A stretch of 64,000 bases of DNA from QYOJ01 sp964616825 (GTDB lineage: Bacteria > Bacteroidota > Bacteroidia > Bacteroidales > FEN-979): contig CAZTSX010000002.1 of the NCBI GenBank assembly GCA_964616825.1, forward strand, positions 151,248 through 215,247, written 5' to 3'. The notes under the pieces were generated by a model. That model was not told the DNA's origin and made no database searches. It was given only the letters and a program-made list of their open reading frames with translations. Positions 10,057 through 20,100 of this stretch are shown piece by piece. The translations under genes and the position numbers were made by a program. Numbering within the stretch: position 1 is the first letter of the stretch; each line of letters starts with the position of its first letter.

Positions 10057-10926
10057 TTAAGGTAATGAACCGTTCAGCTTCATGAGATATTCTCCATATC
10101 CGCTTTTAACCAATGGTTGTGCGATCTCATGAAGCTGGTCGCGGGTAATGAAATTCATGCGGAAGGCGACCTCTTCAATACAACCGATCTTCAACCCCTG
10201 GCGGTTTTGAACTACCTCTACGAATTGTGCAGCCTGCAGGAGTGATTCAAACGTTCCGGTGTCGAGCCACGCAATGCCACGTCCCAACACACCCACTTTC
10301 AGGTTCCTCCGTTCGAGATAAGCCTGGTTGATATCCGTAATCTCATACTCTCCCCGGGCGCTTGGCGCTATATTTTTAGCGACATCAACTACCGTATTGT
10401 CGTAGAAATAGAGTCCTGGAACAGCATAGTTGGACTTGGGCTGTTTAGGTTTCTCTTCAATTGATAGGGCGTTGAAATTCTGATCAAACTCAACAACTCC
10501 ATATCGTTCCGGATCGTGAACATGGTAAGCAAAAACGACCCCTCCATCCGGATCATTGTTAGATTGCATAAGCGGATACAAACCATTTCCGAAGAAGATG
10601 TTATCCCCAAGGATCAGAGCTACTTTCTCGTTTCCGATAAACTCTTCTCCAATCACAAATGCTTGTGCCAGCCCGTTGGGAATAGCTTGTTCAGCATAGG
10701 AAAAGCTACATCCCAGCTGTAGTCCGTTGCCAAGCAATCTCTTGAAATGAGGAAGATCGGATGGTGTTGAAATGATCAATATCTCCCTGATCCCTGCCAT
10801 CATCAATACCGACAATGGGTAGTATATCATTGGCTTGTCGTAAATGGGCATAAGTTGTTTGCTTACAGCAAGCGTAAGAGGATGAAGACGTGTTCCGGCT
10901 CCTCCTGCGAGAATGATACCTTTCAT
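10057..10926 (-). CDS. rmlA: Glucose-1-phosphate thymidylyltransferase
   Basis: 289 residues, normal length for RmlA/RfbA. It makes dTDP-glucose from dTTP and glucose-1-phosphate, the first step to dTDP-L-rhamnose and related surface sugars. Visible motifs are the nucleotide-binding GGAGTRLHPLT at residues 8-18, KQLMPIYDKPMIYYPL, LGDNIFFG, EEKPKQPKSNYAVPGLYFYD and the C-terminal WLDTGT. No rmlB, C or D lies nearby, so the rest of the pathway must be elsewhere. It sits between the MMPL exporter (30 bases upstream) and the prenyl synthase (9 bases downstream) on the same strand. Confidence 0.96.
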   Translation of the reverse strand: MKGIILAGGAGTRLHPLTLAVSKQLMPIYDKPMIYYPLSVLMMAGIREILIISTPSDLPHFKRLLGNGLQLGCSFSYAEQAIPNGLAQAFVIGEEFIGNEKVALILGDNIFFGNGLYPLMQSNNDPDGGVVFAYHVHDPERYGVVEFDQNFNALSIEEKPKQPKSNYAVPGLYFYDNTVVDVAKNIAPSARGEYEITDINQAYLERRNLKVGVLGRGIAWLDTGTFESLLQAAQFVEVVQNRQGLKIGCIEEVAFRMNFITRDQLHEIAQPLVKSGYGEYLMKLNGSLP

Positions 10927-10956
10927 CTGGATTAATTTTGGATAAAGATAAATATT

Positions 10957-13362
10957 TTATTCGGGTTTGATCTCCTCTTCAAGAGTTATCTCCAGGTCAT
11001 CGATCTTGGCATCCTCCCCCTCTTCATCGAGGATATGCAGCATCGGTTTTTCAAACGATTTAGTCGTACTCCATTTATCAAGCGTGAGGATTAGAGAAGG
11101 GAGAACGAAGAGGTTAAGCAATCCGGCTATCAGTAAGGTGAATGAGATGAGGATTCCGAGTGCCTGGGTGCCTCCGAATTCAGAAAGTACAAAGATCCCG
11201 AAACCGAAGAAGAGAATGGTCGAAGAGTAGATCATGCTGTATCCGGTCTCCTGGAGTGCGGAGATAACCGAATAAGGAATGTTCCGGTTGGAGTGCTTCA
11301 ACTGGAGTCGGTACCGCGAGAGGAACTGGATCGAGTTATCCACGGAGATTCCCAGAGCTATGCTGAAAATCAGAATGGTGGATGGCTTTATTGGGATCCC
11401 CAGAAAGCCCATCAAAGCGCCGGTCATCAACTGAGGTATCAGATTGGGAATCAAAGAGATAATGATCATCCTCCAGGAAGTGAAAAGAAAAGCAAGCAGG
11501 ATAGCGATCCCAATGATAGCGATGATAATACTTTCAAAGAGATTGCGGATCAGGAAATTGGTTCCCTTCATAAAGACAATACTGGTTCCGGTAATAGAGA
11601 CATCGTACCGGTTTGGATCAAAGATGGTGTCGATAGTGGATCGAACTTTTTCCTGAATAGTTTGGATCTCTTTAGTGCCCAGATTAGCCATCTGCACACT
11701 GATCCGGGTGACTTGAAAATTGGTGTCAATAAAATTGCTGATGATGGTTCGCTTTTTCGATTTCAACTCAGGGATATAACTTCCCATGAATGTGATCTCA
11801 TTGGAACTTGGAAGATCGTAGAAATTGGGATCTCCACCGTAGAAAGATTGTTTGGCCGACTTGATAACTTCCACGATAGATAACGGTTTTGCCAGTTCAG
11901 GATGAGCTTTGAGAGAGTCCTGCAACCGGTCGATCCGGTTAAGAGCAGATAGTGTCAGGACTCCTTTCTTGCGTTTTGTGTCGATGGTAATCTCCAGGGG
12001 CATGATCCCTTTGAAGTTCTTCTCAAAGAACATCAGGTCGGTGTAGAGCTTGTTCCTGTGCGGAATGTCATCAACAATCCGGCCACTGGTGGTTAGCCGT
12101 GAAGCTCCGATGATTCCGACAATGATCATGACTCCCAGGATGATATAAATAACATTTCGATACCCTGTCACCCACACCACAGCTTTGTTGATGATCGCCC
12201 GGGCAATACTCTCTTCCTGATGTTTGACATCTTTCAACCGGGGAGGAGGAAGGTAACTGTAGAAAATCGGCACCAATGTCAGGGAGAGCAGATATACCAC
12301 CATGATGTTAATAGCTGCAATGACGCCGAACTCCACAAGCAGATTATTTTGTGTAATGGTGAACGCAGCAAATCCGATAGCAGTCGATGCATTTGTAAGC
12401 AGGTTTGCATTCCCCACTCGCTGGATAACCCTCGATAACGCTTTTATTTTGTTCTGATGAAGACGGTATTCGTAGTGATACTTATTAAGAAGAAAGATGC
12501 AGTTTTCCACACCGATTACGATCAGAAGAGGAGGAATGATAGCAGTGAGCATCGTGATCTTATACCCAAACAGGCTCATCATCCCCAATGCCCAGATCAC
12601 ACTGATCACCACGATGATCATCGGGTAAAGGACGGCTTTAAAGGACCGGAAAAAGATAAATAAAAAGAGTGCAGCTATTGAAAGAGATAACAGCACAAAC
12701 AGCTTCATCTCATCTTCCAGCATTTTGGAGGTCACTGTGCGGATGAATGGAAGCCCGGAGTAGTGAATCTCAGTATTGTATTTTTTCCCAAACGTATTGG
12801 TCACCTCCCTGATCTCGTTGATCAACCCGATACGTTTTTTGGTATTCAGCAACCTGTTATCCAGTGTGACTGCAATAAGGGTCACGCCGGTCTCTTTATT
12901 CAGGACCAGCCCTTCATAAAACGGAAGGGAGTAGATCAGGTTCTTCAGGGAGTCTATCTGGGCCTGAGAAGAGGGTTTCCTGGGCATGAGCGGCACAAAC
13001 TCAAACTTTTTCAGGGAGTCGTTTTTCACCAGATTATAGAGGCGTGTGATGGATACAACCTCTTCCACGCCGGCGATTAGTTTGATCTTTTCCGAGAGGT
13101 CGTACCAGTCGGAAAACTCACGCATCTGAAACAGATTTGTGTCCTGAATACCGATAAACAGGACACTTCCATCCTCGCCGAACTGCTTTTTGAAATTCTC
13201 ATAAATGATATAGGTCGTGTCGCTGGCCGGCAGGATCCTGGTCATCTCATAAGAGAGCTTCACGTCCCTGCCCATGAATGACATAAAAGCCGTAATGGCA
13301 AAGATCACGACCAGGATTTGAAGGCGGTTCCGGAGGATTAACCTAACTAGAAATGTCCACAC
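10957..13362 (-). CDS. MMPL/RND-superfamily exporter
   Basis: 801 residues, GTG start (MWTFLVRLIL). The chain repeats the same plan twice: one N-terminal membrane helix, a large extracytoplasmic domain of about 180 residues, then a block of five closely spaced helices. The helix blocks include TAIIPPLLIVIGVENCIFLLNKY in repeat 1 and the matching LIFSIALGISVDNSIQF in repeat 2. This is the 'predicted exporter of the RND superfamily' (MMPL) architecture, related to hopanoid and lipid exporters. The C-terminal 40 residues are acidic and cytoplasmic. The substrate is unknown; linkage to rmlA and a prenyl synthase suggests a lipid or cell-surface role, which is inference. Confidence 0.9.
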   Translation of the reverse strand: MWTFLVRLILRNRLQILVVIFAITAFMSFMGRDVKLSYEMTRILPASDTTYIIYENFKKQFGEDGSVLFIGIQDTNLFQMREFSDWYDLSEKIKLIAGVEEVVSITRLYNLVKNDSLKKFEFVPLMPRKPSSQAQIDSLKNLIYSLPFYEGLVLNKETGVTLIAVTLDNRLLNTKKRIGLINEIREVTNTFGKKYNTEIHYSGLPFIRTVTSKMLEDEMKLFVLLSLSIAALFLFIFFRSFKAVLYPMIIVVISVIWALGMMSLFGYKITMLTAIIPPLLIVIGVENCIFLLNKYHYEYRLHQNKIKALSRVIQRVGNANLLTNASTAIGFAAFTITQNNLLVEFGVIAAINIMVVYLLSLTLVPIFYSYLPPPRLKDVKHQEESIARAIINKAVVWVTGYRNVIYIILGVMIIVGIIGASRLTTSGRIVDDIPHRNKLYTDLMFFEKNFKGIMPLEITIDTKRKKGVLTLSALNRIDRLQDSLKAHPELAKPLSIVEVIKSAKQSFYGGDPNFYDLPSSNEITFMGSYIPELKSKKRTIISNFIDTNFQVTRISVQMANLGTKEIQTIQEKVRSTIDTIFDPNRYDVSITGTSIVFMKGTNFLIRNLFESIIIAIIGIAILLAFLFTSWRMIIISLIPNLIPQLMTGALMGFLGIPIKPSTILIFSIALGISVDNSIQFLSRYRLQLKHSNRNIPYSVISALQETGYSMIYSSTILFFGFGIFVLSEFGGTQALGILISFTLLIAGLLNLFVLPSLILTLDKWSTTKSFEKPMLHILDEEGEDAKIDDLEITLEEEIKPE

Positions 13363-13382
13363 AAAGCTTCCGTTTGAGGCGC

Positions 13383-13390
13383 CAAATTTA
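13383..13390 (-). promoter_or_regulatory. Bacteroidota -7 element for the MMPL-rmlA-prenyl synthase operon
   Basis: On the minus strand TAAATTTG matches TAnnTTTG, with 20 bases between it and the GTG start at 13362. A clear -33 TTTG is not seen. Confidence 0.6.
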
Positions 13391-13442
13391 AGATTTTATC
13401 CGGGAATATCGAAGAAAACCACTATTAATCATCCTGAAGTCT

Positions 13443-13450
13443 TAATTTTG
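13443..13450 (+). promoter_or_regulatory. Possible -7 element very close to the 13459 start
   Basis: TAATTTTG matches the consensus exactly, but only 8 bases separate it from the ATG at 13459, so a transcript would be leaderless or nearly so. There is no convincing -33 element. Confidence 0.35.
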
Positions 13451-13458
13451 TGATTGGG

Positions 13459-14409
13459 ATGGAAAAACCAGGAGATACGATCCTGCTTATTGATCAGGTG
13501 CATCCGTTGATTCAAAAGGAATTGACCAGTCATGGCTTTTCCTGTGAACAGTTTTCAGGAGAGAGCCGGGAGGATCTGAAGGCGGTTATCGGCAACTATT
13601 TCGGGGTGATCATCCGGAGCCGGTTCAGGCTCGATCGCGAGATCCTGGAGAAAGCGAAGAAGTTGAAATTCATTGGCCGGGTTGGATCAGGTCTGGAGAA
13701 CATAGATGTATCCTATGCATTGCAATCGGGGATCACCTGCCTCAACTCACCCGAAGGCAACCGGGTAGCGGTTGGTGAACATGCTTCAGGGATGTTGCTG
13801 TCGTTATTCAATCAGCTGAACCGGGCCGACAGGGAGGTGCGTCAGGGAATCTGGAACCGGGAAGGGAACCGGGGTATTGAGATCCAGGGGAAAACGATCG
13901 GAATCATTGGTTATGGCAATACCGGAAGCGCATTTGCCCGGTGTTTGAAGGGATTTGATGCCAATGTGATCTCTTATGATAAATACAAATCCAATTTCCG
14001 TGATGACGTTACCGAAGAAGTCTCGATGGACGAGATCTTCTCAACTGCAGATGTCCTGAGCCTTCATGTTCCCCTCACGGATGAAACCCGGTATCTGGTT
14101 GATACTCCATACCTGAACCGATTCAATAAAAAGATTCTTCTGATCAATACCTCGCGGGGTAACGTAGTAAATACAGGGGATCTGGTTACTGCTTTGAAAT
14201 CGGGGAAAGTGATGGGGGCGGCGCTGGATGTGTTGGAATATGAAGCGGATTCATTTGAGGCTCTCTCATCAGACCTGCCGGATGACCTTAACTACCTGAT
14301 GGCATCAGACAAAGTGATCCTTTCGCCTCACATCGCCGGCTGGACCAACGAGTCGAACATTAAACTGGCAGAAGTGTTAGTAGAGAAGATCCTTGCGAAA
14401 TTCAAATAA
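13459..14409 (+). CDS. D-isomer-specific 2-hydroxyacid dehydrogenase (SerA-like)
   Basis: About 316 residues from the ATG at 13459; a GTG at 13450 is in frame but lies on a promoter-like sequence. The NAD-binding Rossmann motif is GKTIGIIGYGNTGSAFAR. The catalytic set is visible: Arg in LLINTSRGNVV, Glu in the VLEYE region, and His in LSPHIAGWTNES. The substrate-binding half (residues 1-95) carries IGRVGSGLENIDV. It has no C-terminal ACT or ASB domain, so it is a short form like many D-3-phosphoglycerate dehydrogenases. 3-Phosphoglycerate oxidation is the likeliest reaction, but related substrates (D-lactate, glyoxylate) cannot be excluded. Confidence 0.88.
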   Translation: MEKPGDTILLIDQVHPLIQKELTSHGFSCEQFSGESREDLKAVIGNYFGVIIRSRFRLDREILEKAKKLKFIGRVGSGLENIDVSYALQSGITCLNSPEGNRVAVGEHASGMLLSLFNQLNRADREVRQGIWNREGNRGIEIQGKTIGIIGYGNTGSAFARCLKGFDANVISYDKYKSNFRDDVTEEVSMDEIFSTADVLSLHVPLTDETRYLVDTPYLNRFNKKILLINTSRGNVVNTGDLVTALKSGKVMGAALDVLEYEADSFEALSSDLPDDLNYLMASDKVILSPHIAGWTNESNIKLAEVLVEKILAKFK

Positions 14410-14500
14410 TGGAACACGGATGACACGGATAAGACGAATTATCGCTGATTTGTAATCCGTGTAAATTCGCGATTTATCAGCGTAATCAGCGTGCTATTTT
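14410..14500. repeat. Degenerate ~9-bp tandem/inverted repeat element
   Basis: Directly after the dehydrogenase stop codon come two ~9-base units ending CACGGAT, then more degenerate units. The inverted matches ATCCGTGT and ATCAGCG follow, and the element ends CGTAATCAGCGTGC (14481-14494). This last 14-mer recurs exactly at 24765-24778. The element fills most of the gap between two genes and carries no reading frame of its own. Confidence 0.7.
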
Positions 14501-14552
14501 TTGGTTGGATAAAAGATGAAAAAGCAATAAGTTTGTCAAAAAATTGATCCGG

Positions 14553-15791
14553 ATGAAACAGAAAACCAAGCTTTTCAAGGGAAAAACATTAGCAATACTA
14601 TCCGGTGGTGGGGATACGCCGGCAGTCAACTCAAGCATCGAAGCGATTCGTAACAGGGCATCGTTATTGGGCTTCAACGTATATGGAATTCGGAAGGGAT
14701 GGAAAGGGATGTTAGATGACGGGGATGTTATAGACTTATCCCATCAACCTTACGATGGCTGGTATGGCGGGACAGCCTTACGGTCGAGCCGTACGAACCC
14801 TTTTCCTTCGAAGAAAAATCCGGAAAGCAGGGTGCCCCAGGTGTTGCGGAATCTTGAACGATACAAGATTGATGTGCTTGTAACCATTGGAGGGGATGAC
14901 ACAAACGGAGCTGCAAAAAGGTTATACGAAACGGAAGGCATTCCGGTAATTGGTTTTCCGAAGACCATCGACAACGATCTGCGCACCCGAACCATGCATC
15001 ATTACAAGGGGAGGGAGATCGAAGCAGTGCTTTGTCCGGGTTTCCCTTCTGCTGCCAAGGCTGTCGCTGAATTTGCAGCTAAACTCAAAACAACTGCAGA
15101 GTCGCACTCCCGTATCATCGTGATGGAGGTAATGGGCCGGGATGCAGGCTGGCTGACAGGTTCCGCTATCTTCGGAGGAGCTGGCCCGCTTGCGCTGATA
15201 CCTGAAGTTGAAATAACCAAAGAGCGGAAAGAATCTTTCTTTGAATCTGTCAAAGAGAGTTACATGAGTTCACCGAAGAGGTGTCTCATCATCCCTGTTT
15301 CTGAAGGCGTCAGATGGTTTGACGACAAATCCGGGAAGGTAGATGTGGTTTATGCAAGCTCTGAGGTTGATGAATACGGCCATCCCCGGTTTGGCGGGAT
15401 CAGCGGAGTCATCGCTTCCGAGATATCTAAACGGCTGGGGATCGAAGCACGGGCCCAGAGTACAGGCTACTATGCCCGGTCGGGACCGTGTCGCTTGTAT
15501 GACAGAAGATTGACCCAAACCCTTGCCGATAAAGTGGCAGATCTGTTGATCCGTGAAGAGTTTGGTATGATGCCTGTGATGAAGACTCTCGTTCCTTTTG
15601 TGGAACTTGAAGAATTCAACACATCGGCAATCGACATGGGGAAGGTAGGGAACAAACCACTCTCTGAAGATTATTTCGATGCCGGCGCCTTTTCATTTAC
15701 CGGTGCATACTGGAATTTTCTGGAGAGGGTGATGGAGAAACCTGAATTTGATGATTTTCTATACGAATTTCCAATAGTGGTTCCGGATTAA
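14553..15791 (+). CDS. 6-phosphofructokinase, pyrophosphate-dependent type
   Basis: About 412 residues from the ATG at 14553 (an in-frame TTG lies 9 bases upstream). It phosphorylates fructose-6-phosphate in glycolysis. The glycine loop is GGGDTPAVN near residue 18. At the two positions that separate donors in the PFK family it reads GGDDT (Asp where ATP enzymes have Gly, about residue 115) and PKTIDND (Lys where ATP enzymes have Gly, about residue 137). In characterised enzymes these residues indicate pyrophosphate use. MGRDAGWL is the expected substrate-binding motif. If so the reaction would be reversible and ATP-sparing. It ends 2 bases before the convergent aspartokinase gene. Confidence 0.9.
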   Translation: MKQKTKLFKGKTLAILSGGGDTPAVNSSIEAIRNRASLLGFNVYGIRKGWKGMLDDGDVIDLSHQPYDGWYGGTALRSSRTNPFPSKKNPESRVPQVLRNLERYKIDVLVTIGGDDTNGAAKRLYETEGIPVIGFPKTIDNDLRTRTMHHYKGREIEAVLCPGFPSAAKAVAEFAAKLKTTAESHSRIIVMEVMGRDAGWLTGSAIFGGAGPLALIPEVEITKERKESFFESVKESYMSSPKRCLIIPVSEGVRWFDDKSGKVDVVYASSEVDEYGHPRFGGISGVIASEISKRLGIEARAQSTGYYARSGPCRLYDRRLTQTLADKVADLLIREEFGMMPVMKTLVPFVELEEFNTSAIDMGKVGNKPLSEDYFDAGAFSFTGAYWNFLERVMEKPEFDDFLYEFPIVVPD

Positions 15792-15793
15792 TA

Positions 15794-17089
15794 TCAACCT
15801 CTTTGGGGTGGGTCCTGAACCACGAATTGGATCGTGTTCCTTGATTTTTGCTCCAGAAGGATATTCCGGCCTGAAGTAATCCGCTGAACCGCCTCATCAG
15901 TATAATGCCTGATGGTGTATAATTCAAGCCCATCGTTATATCGTACCTCAAACGTTTTCTGTAGCTCCCTGATCAATGGTGCGATCCTGACAGGATCATT
16001 ATCAACACATATGGAGAAGCTGATTGCCGAATTTTGTGTAACATTTGCTTTTACATGCAGGCTGGCCAGGATCGTAAAAATATGACTCAGGTTCTCTTCC
16101 ACGATAAATGAAAAGTCACGTGGCGAGATCGAGATCAAAACCTGATTCTCCTTCCGGATAAAAATGGGTGTGCTGATCTTCCACTCCTGCATATTTTTAA
16201 CCAGTGTTCCCTCCTCCTCCGGATGGTGAAAACTCCTTACATCCAGCGTAATGTTAGCATTCTCAAGCGGCTTGATGGTTTTGGGGTGAAATATCTTGGC
16301 TCCGTAGTAAGCGAGTTCAATTGCTTCCAGAAACGAAAGTGTGTCCAGTTTTTCAGGATCATCGAACCATATCGGATCCGCATTCAGTACACCGGGAACA
16401 TCTTTCCAAATAGTCACTTTTTTCACACGCATACAATATCCGATGACGGCAGCTGTAAAATCAGATCCCTCTCTCCCCAGGGTCGTAGGTTTCCCTTCCG
16501 GAGATCTGCCGATAAAACCTTGTGTCAGACCTATGCTCCCTCTCTTCTCCTGGAAAAAAGTAAAGAGCTGTTTTTGAATGGCCAACTGTGTCTTTTTCCA
16601 ATCAATACTGGCATCGCGGAAGGAATTGTCGGTATGAAGGATGGAGGTGGCATCAAACACCCTGACCGCTAAACCTTCCAACGTGAGATAGTGATAGAGA
16701 ATGGTTGTGGAGAAGATCTCTCCTAAGCTGACAACCCGATCATATGTCTCATCATAACCTGTTGCTCGATCCTGCCGGAGAATCCTTTGCAACGTTTCAA
16801 ATTGGCTCTCTATTTCTGTAAAAACAGGATGTGTTTTATCCCCGAAAAGTTCGTTGACGATAGCCAGATGATACGCTTTCACCTGATTATACTCCTCAAC
16901 CATCGAATCAGCATCTTCCTCCATGTAATGATGAAGCATCCGTTCCATGGCGTTGGTTGTCTTTCCCAATGCGGAGAGGATCAGCATCATCGATTTTCCG
17001 GGAAACCGATCAAGAACCCGTGCAACATTCCGAATCCCATCTGCCGAATTAACAGAGGCGCCTCCGAATTTAAAGACTTCTACGTTCAT
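15794..17089 (-). CDS. lysC: Aspartate kinase (monofunctional)
   Basis: 431 residues. It phosphorylates L-aspartate, the first step to Lys, Met, Thr and diaminopimelate. The N-terminus carries KFGGASV (residues 7-13), close to the classical KFGGTSV. Catalytic and substrate motifs include GFIGRSPEGKPTTLGREGSD and TIWKDVPGVLNADP. The C-terminal ~120 residues form the regulatory ACT region (ILISISPRDFSFI ... NVTQNSAISFSICVD), so feedback control by an amino acid is likely. There is no fused homoserine dehydrogenase. Its promoter sits unusually close to the ATG, and the gene is divergent from mfd. Confidence 0.94.
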   Translation of the reverse strand: MNVEVFKFGGASVNSADGIRNVARVLDRFPGKSMMLILSALGKTTNAMERMLHHYMEEDADSMVEEYNQVKAYHLAIVNELFGDKTHPVFTEIESQFETLQRILRQDRATGYDETYDRVVSLGEIFSTTILYHYLTLEGLAVRVFDATSILHTDNSFRDASIDWKKTQLAIQKQLFTFFQEKRGSIGLTQGFIGRSPEGKPTTLGREGSDFTAAVIGYCMRVKKVTIWKDVPGVLNADPIWFDDPEKLDTLSFLEAIELAYYGAKIFHPKTIKPLENANITLDVRSFHHPEEEGTLVKNMQEWKISTPIFIRKENQVLISISPRDFSFIVEENLSHIFTILASLHVKANVTQNSAISFSICVDNDPVRIAPLIRELQKTFEVRYNDGLELYTIRHYTDEAVQRITSGRNILLEQKSRNTIQFVVQDPPQRG

Positions 17090-17096
17090 CGTGTTA

Positions 17097-17127
17097 CAAA
17101 CCTACGTGAAAAATATTATTTTCGCAA
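17097..17127 (-). promoter_or_regulatory. lysC promoter (-33 TTG, -7 TAGGTTTG)
   Basis: On the minus strand TTGCG (17123-17127) is followed 20 bases later by TAGGTTTG (17097-17104), the exact Bacteroidota spacing. Only 7 bases separate the -7 element from the ATG at 17089, so the mRNA would be leaderless or nearly so. Confidence 0.7.
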
Positions 17128-17140
17128 CCCTCTCTTTTTG

Positions 17141-17148
17141 TACCTTTG
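17141..17148 (+). promoter_or_regulatory. mfd -7 element TACCTTTG
   Basis: TACCTTTG(C) matches the consensus. It contains the TTG codon that would give the longest mfd reading frame, so that TTG cannot be the start; the GTG at 17170 is preferred. Confidence 0.7.
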
Positions 17149-17169
17149 CATTCCTTCCTTAGCACGATC

Positions 17170-20100
17170 GTGAAAGCCAGCGAAATAGCATCTCTTTTCC
17201 TCAAAGACTCCCGAAATCAGAATCTTGCCGGGAGCCTGAAGGAAGGTCGTGTACAGCGGATTTCTTTGAGAGGACTGACAGGCTCATCGAAAGCGTTTGT
17301 GGCAGCTGTTCAATACCGGCTTGCTCCGGCTCTCCATGTTGTGGTTCTGCCTGATAAAGAGCGCGCTGCCTATTTTCTGAATGACCTGGAGCAGATCTTT
17401 GCCGAGCGGGATGCGAAACCGGCAGAAAAACGAATTCTCTTCTTTCCCTCATCTTATAAACGCGGTTATTCCTCAGGGATTGCAGATAACCAGGGATTGC
17501 TGTTGCGTACGGAAGTAATGAACCGGCTGCACCAGGGAGAGAAGGAGTTTATGGTGGTAACCTATCCGGAAGCCATCTCAGAGAAAGTTGTTGACAAACA
17601 GTTTTTTGATAAAAATACCCTGAGGCTCCGTGAGGGAGAAGCAGTCTCCCTTGATTTTATCCTGGACCTGTTGATCGAGTATGAATTTGTACGAACAGAG
17701 TTTGTCCTGGAACCAGGTCAGTTTTCCCTCCGCGGCGGGCTGATTGACGTCTACTCGTTTAGCGGCGATCATCCATACAGGATTGAGTTTATTGGTGATA
17801 AAGCGGCTTCAATCCGGTCATTTGATCCCGGCACACAACTATCAATAGATACACATAAGGAGATCTCCATTGTTCCCGATATCCGAATTGATCCTGAGAA
17901 GCAAGTTGGCTATACACCAATTACTTCTTTCTTCCCTGAGAAGACAATCATCTGGGCTGAAGATCTGGGATATCTGGTTGAAGTGATTAATCAGACTGCT
18001 ATCAACCACCTTTTTGTAGATACCAAGGATTTTTTGACCTGTATTGAGGTGTTCCCTGTTGTTGAGTTGGGCGCTTCCCCATTTTATACACCGGATCTGG
18101 AGCTTCACTATCACACCTCTCCGCAACCCTCTTTCAACAAGAATTTCGATCTACTGATTGACCAGCTCCGGAAGCATTCGGAAAACGGTTACCGGAATGT
18201 GCTCCTCTCAGATAATCCCAAGCAGAGTGAACGGTTGCTGTCGATCCTGGAAGATGTACAGGACAAACTCCCTGATCAGACTCCGATAGAGTTCAGCTCA
18301 CTCTGTTATTCAATCCATGAGGGCTTTGTTGATCACGACCTGAAAACAGCTTTTTATACGGATCATCAGATCTTTGAACGCTATCACCGGTTCCGGTTAC
18401 GCGATGGCTATGCCGGTAAAGAGGCCATGACCCTGAAAGAGCTCTATGACCTTAAACCCGGCGATTTTGTAACCCATATCGATCATGGAATCGGACAGTT
18501 TGACGGATTGGAGAAGATTGTCAACAATGGGAAAGAACAGGAAGCAATCCGGCTTTTTTATAAGAATAATGATATTCTTTATGTGAGTATTCACTCCCTT
18601 CACCGGATATCAAAATATTCGGGGAAAGAGGGGGCTGTTCCCAAGTTAAACAAGCTGGGATCCGACACCTGGAATAAACTTAAAGCAAAGACAAAACGAA
18701 GGGTCAAAGATATTGCAAAGGACCTGATCCGGCTCTATGCGAAACGGAGAGCCACTCACGGTCATGCCTGTACACCAGACACATATCTCCAAACGGAGCT
18801 GGAGGCTTCCTTTATTTATGAAGATACCCCCGACCAAATCAAATCGACGCAGGATGTGAAAAAAGATATGGAAGCGGTTTTTCCGATGGACCGGTTGATT
18901 TGTGGTGACGTAGGTTTCGGTAAAACGGAAATTGCAATTCGGGCTGCATTCAAAATGGTTGCGGAGAGCCGGCAGGTTGCTATACTGGTTCCTACGACCA
19001 TCCTCGCACTGCAACATTACAAAACCTTCTCCGACAGGTTGCAGGATTTTCCCTGCAGGGTCAATTATATCAACAGGTTTAAAACAGGGAAAGCTCAAAA
19101 AAAGATTCTGGAGGAGTTGGAAAGCGGGAAATTGGATGTCCTGATCGGAACACATCGCATGTTGAGTAAAGATATCAGGTTTAAAGACCTGGGACTCCTG
19201 ATCATTGACGAGGAACAGAAATTCGGAGTGGCATCCAAAGAGAAAGTCAAGCAATTTCGCGTGAATATAGATACCCTCACCCTGACAGCGACCCCGATTC
19301 CACGCACCCTGCAGTTTTCTCTGATGGGCGCTCGTGATCTCTCAATCATCAATACGCCACCGGCAAATCGCTATCCGGTTCAAACGGAGATCCATCCCTT
19401 CAATGAAGAGATCATCAGGGATGCTATTCAGTATGAGATCTCACGTGGCGGACAGGTATTCTTTGTCAATACACGGGTGCAGAACATCCAGGAGATAGCC
19501 GGAATGATCAGGCGGTTGGCCCCTAATGTTAGTGTTGCTGTAGCACATGGCCAGATGGAAGGAGTAAAGCTGGAGCGTGTGATGCTTGATTTTATTGAAG
19601 GGGATTATGATGTGCTGGTAGCTACAACGATCATCGAATCGGGACTTGATATTCCCAACGTCAACACCATCATCATCAACGACGCTCATCATTACGGATT
19701 AAGCGATCTTCACCAGTTGCGCGGACGGGTAGGGCGATCCAACAAAAAGGCTTTTTCCTATCTGCTGGCCCCACCCATGTCTGCACTCACTGATGAAGCC
19801 CGCAAACGCCTGCGGGCAATTGAAGAATTTGCTGACCTGGGCAGTGGATTCAATATTGCCATGCGTGACCTGGATATCCGGGGAGCAGGAAATATTCTGG
19901 GAGCGGAGCAGAGTGGATTTATTACAGAGATCGGGTTTGACATGTATCACAAAATCCTCGATGAAGCGATTATGGAGTTGAAGGAACAGGAGTTTAAAGA
20001 TGTTTTTCATGTTGAACAAACCCGGGCATTTATCACGGATTGTGTAATCGAAACCGACCTGGAGATCCTGATTCCTGATTCCTACATCACAAATATCACA

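Noticed and set aside
17146..17169. TTG at 17146 as the start of mfd
   Set aside because: The TTG is part of the TACCTTTG promoter element, so it would not be in the mRNA.
18646..19254. 202-codon antisense frame in mfd
   Set aside because: Shadow of the Mfd helicase domain; no independent evidence.
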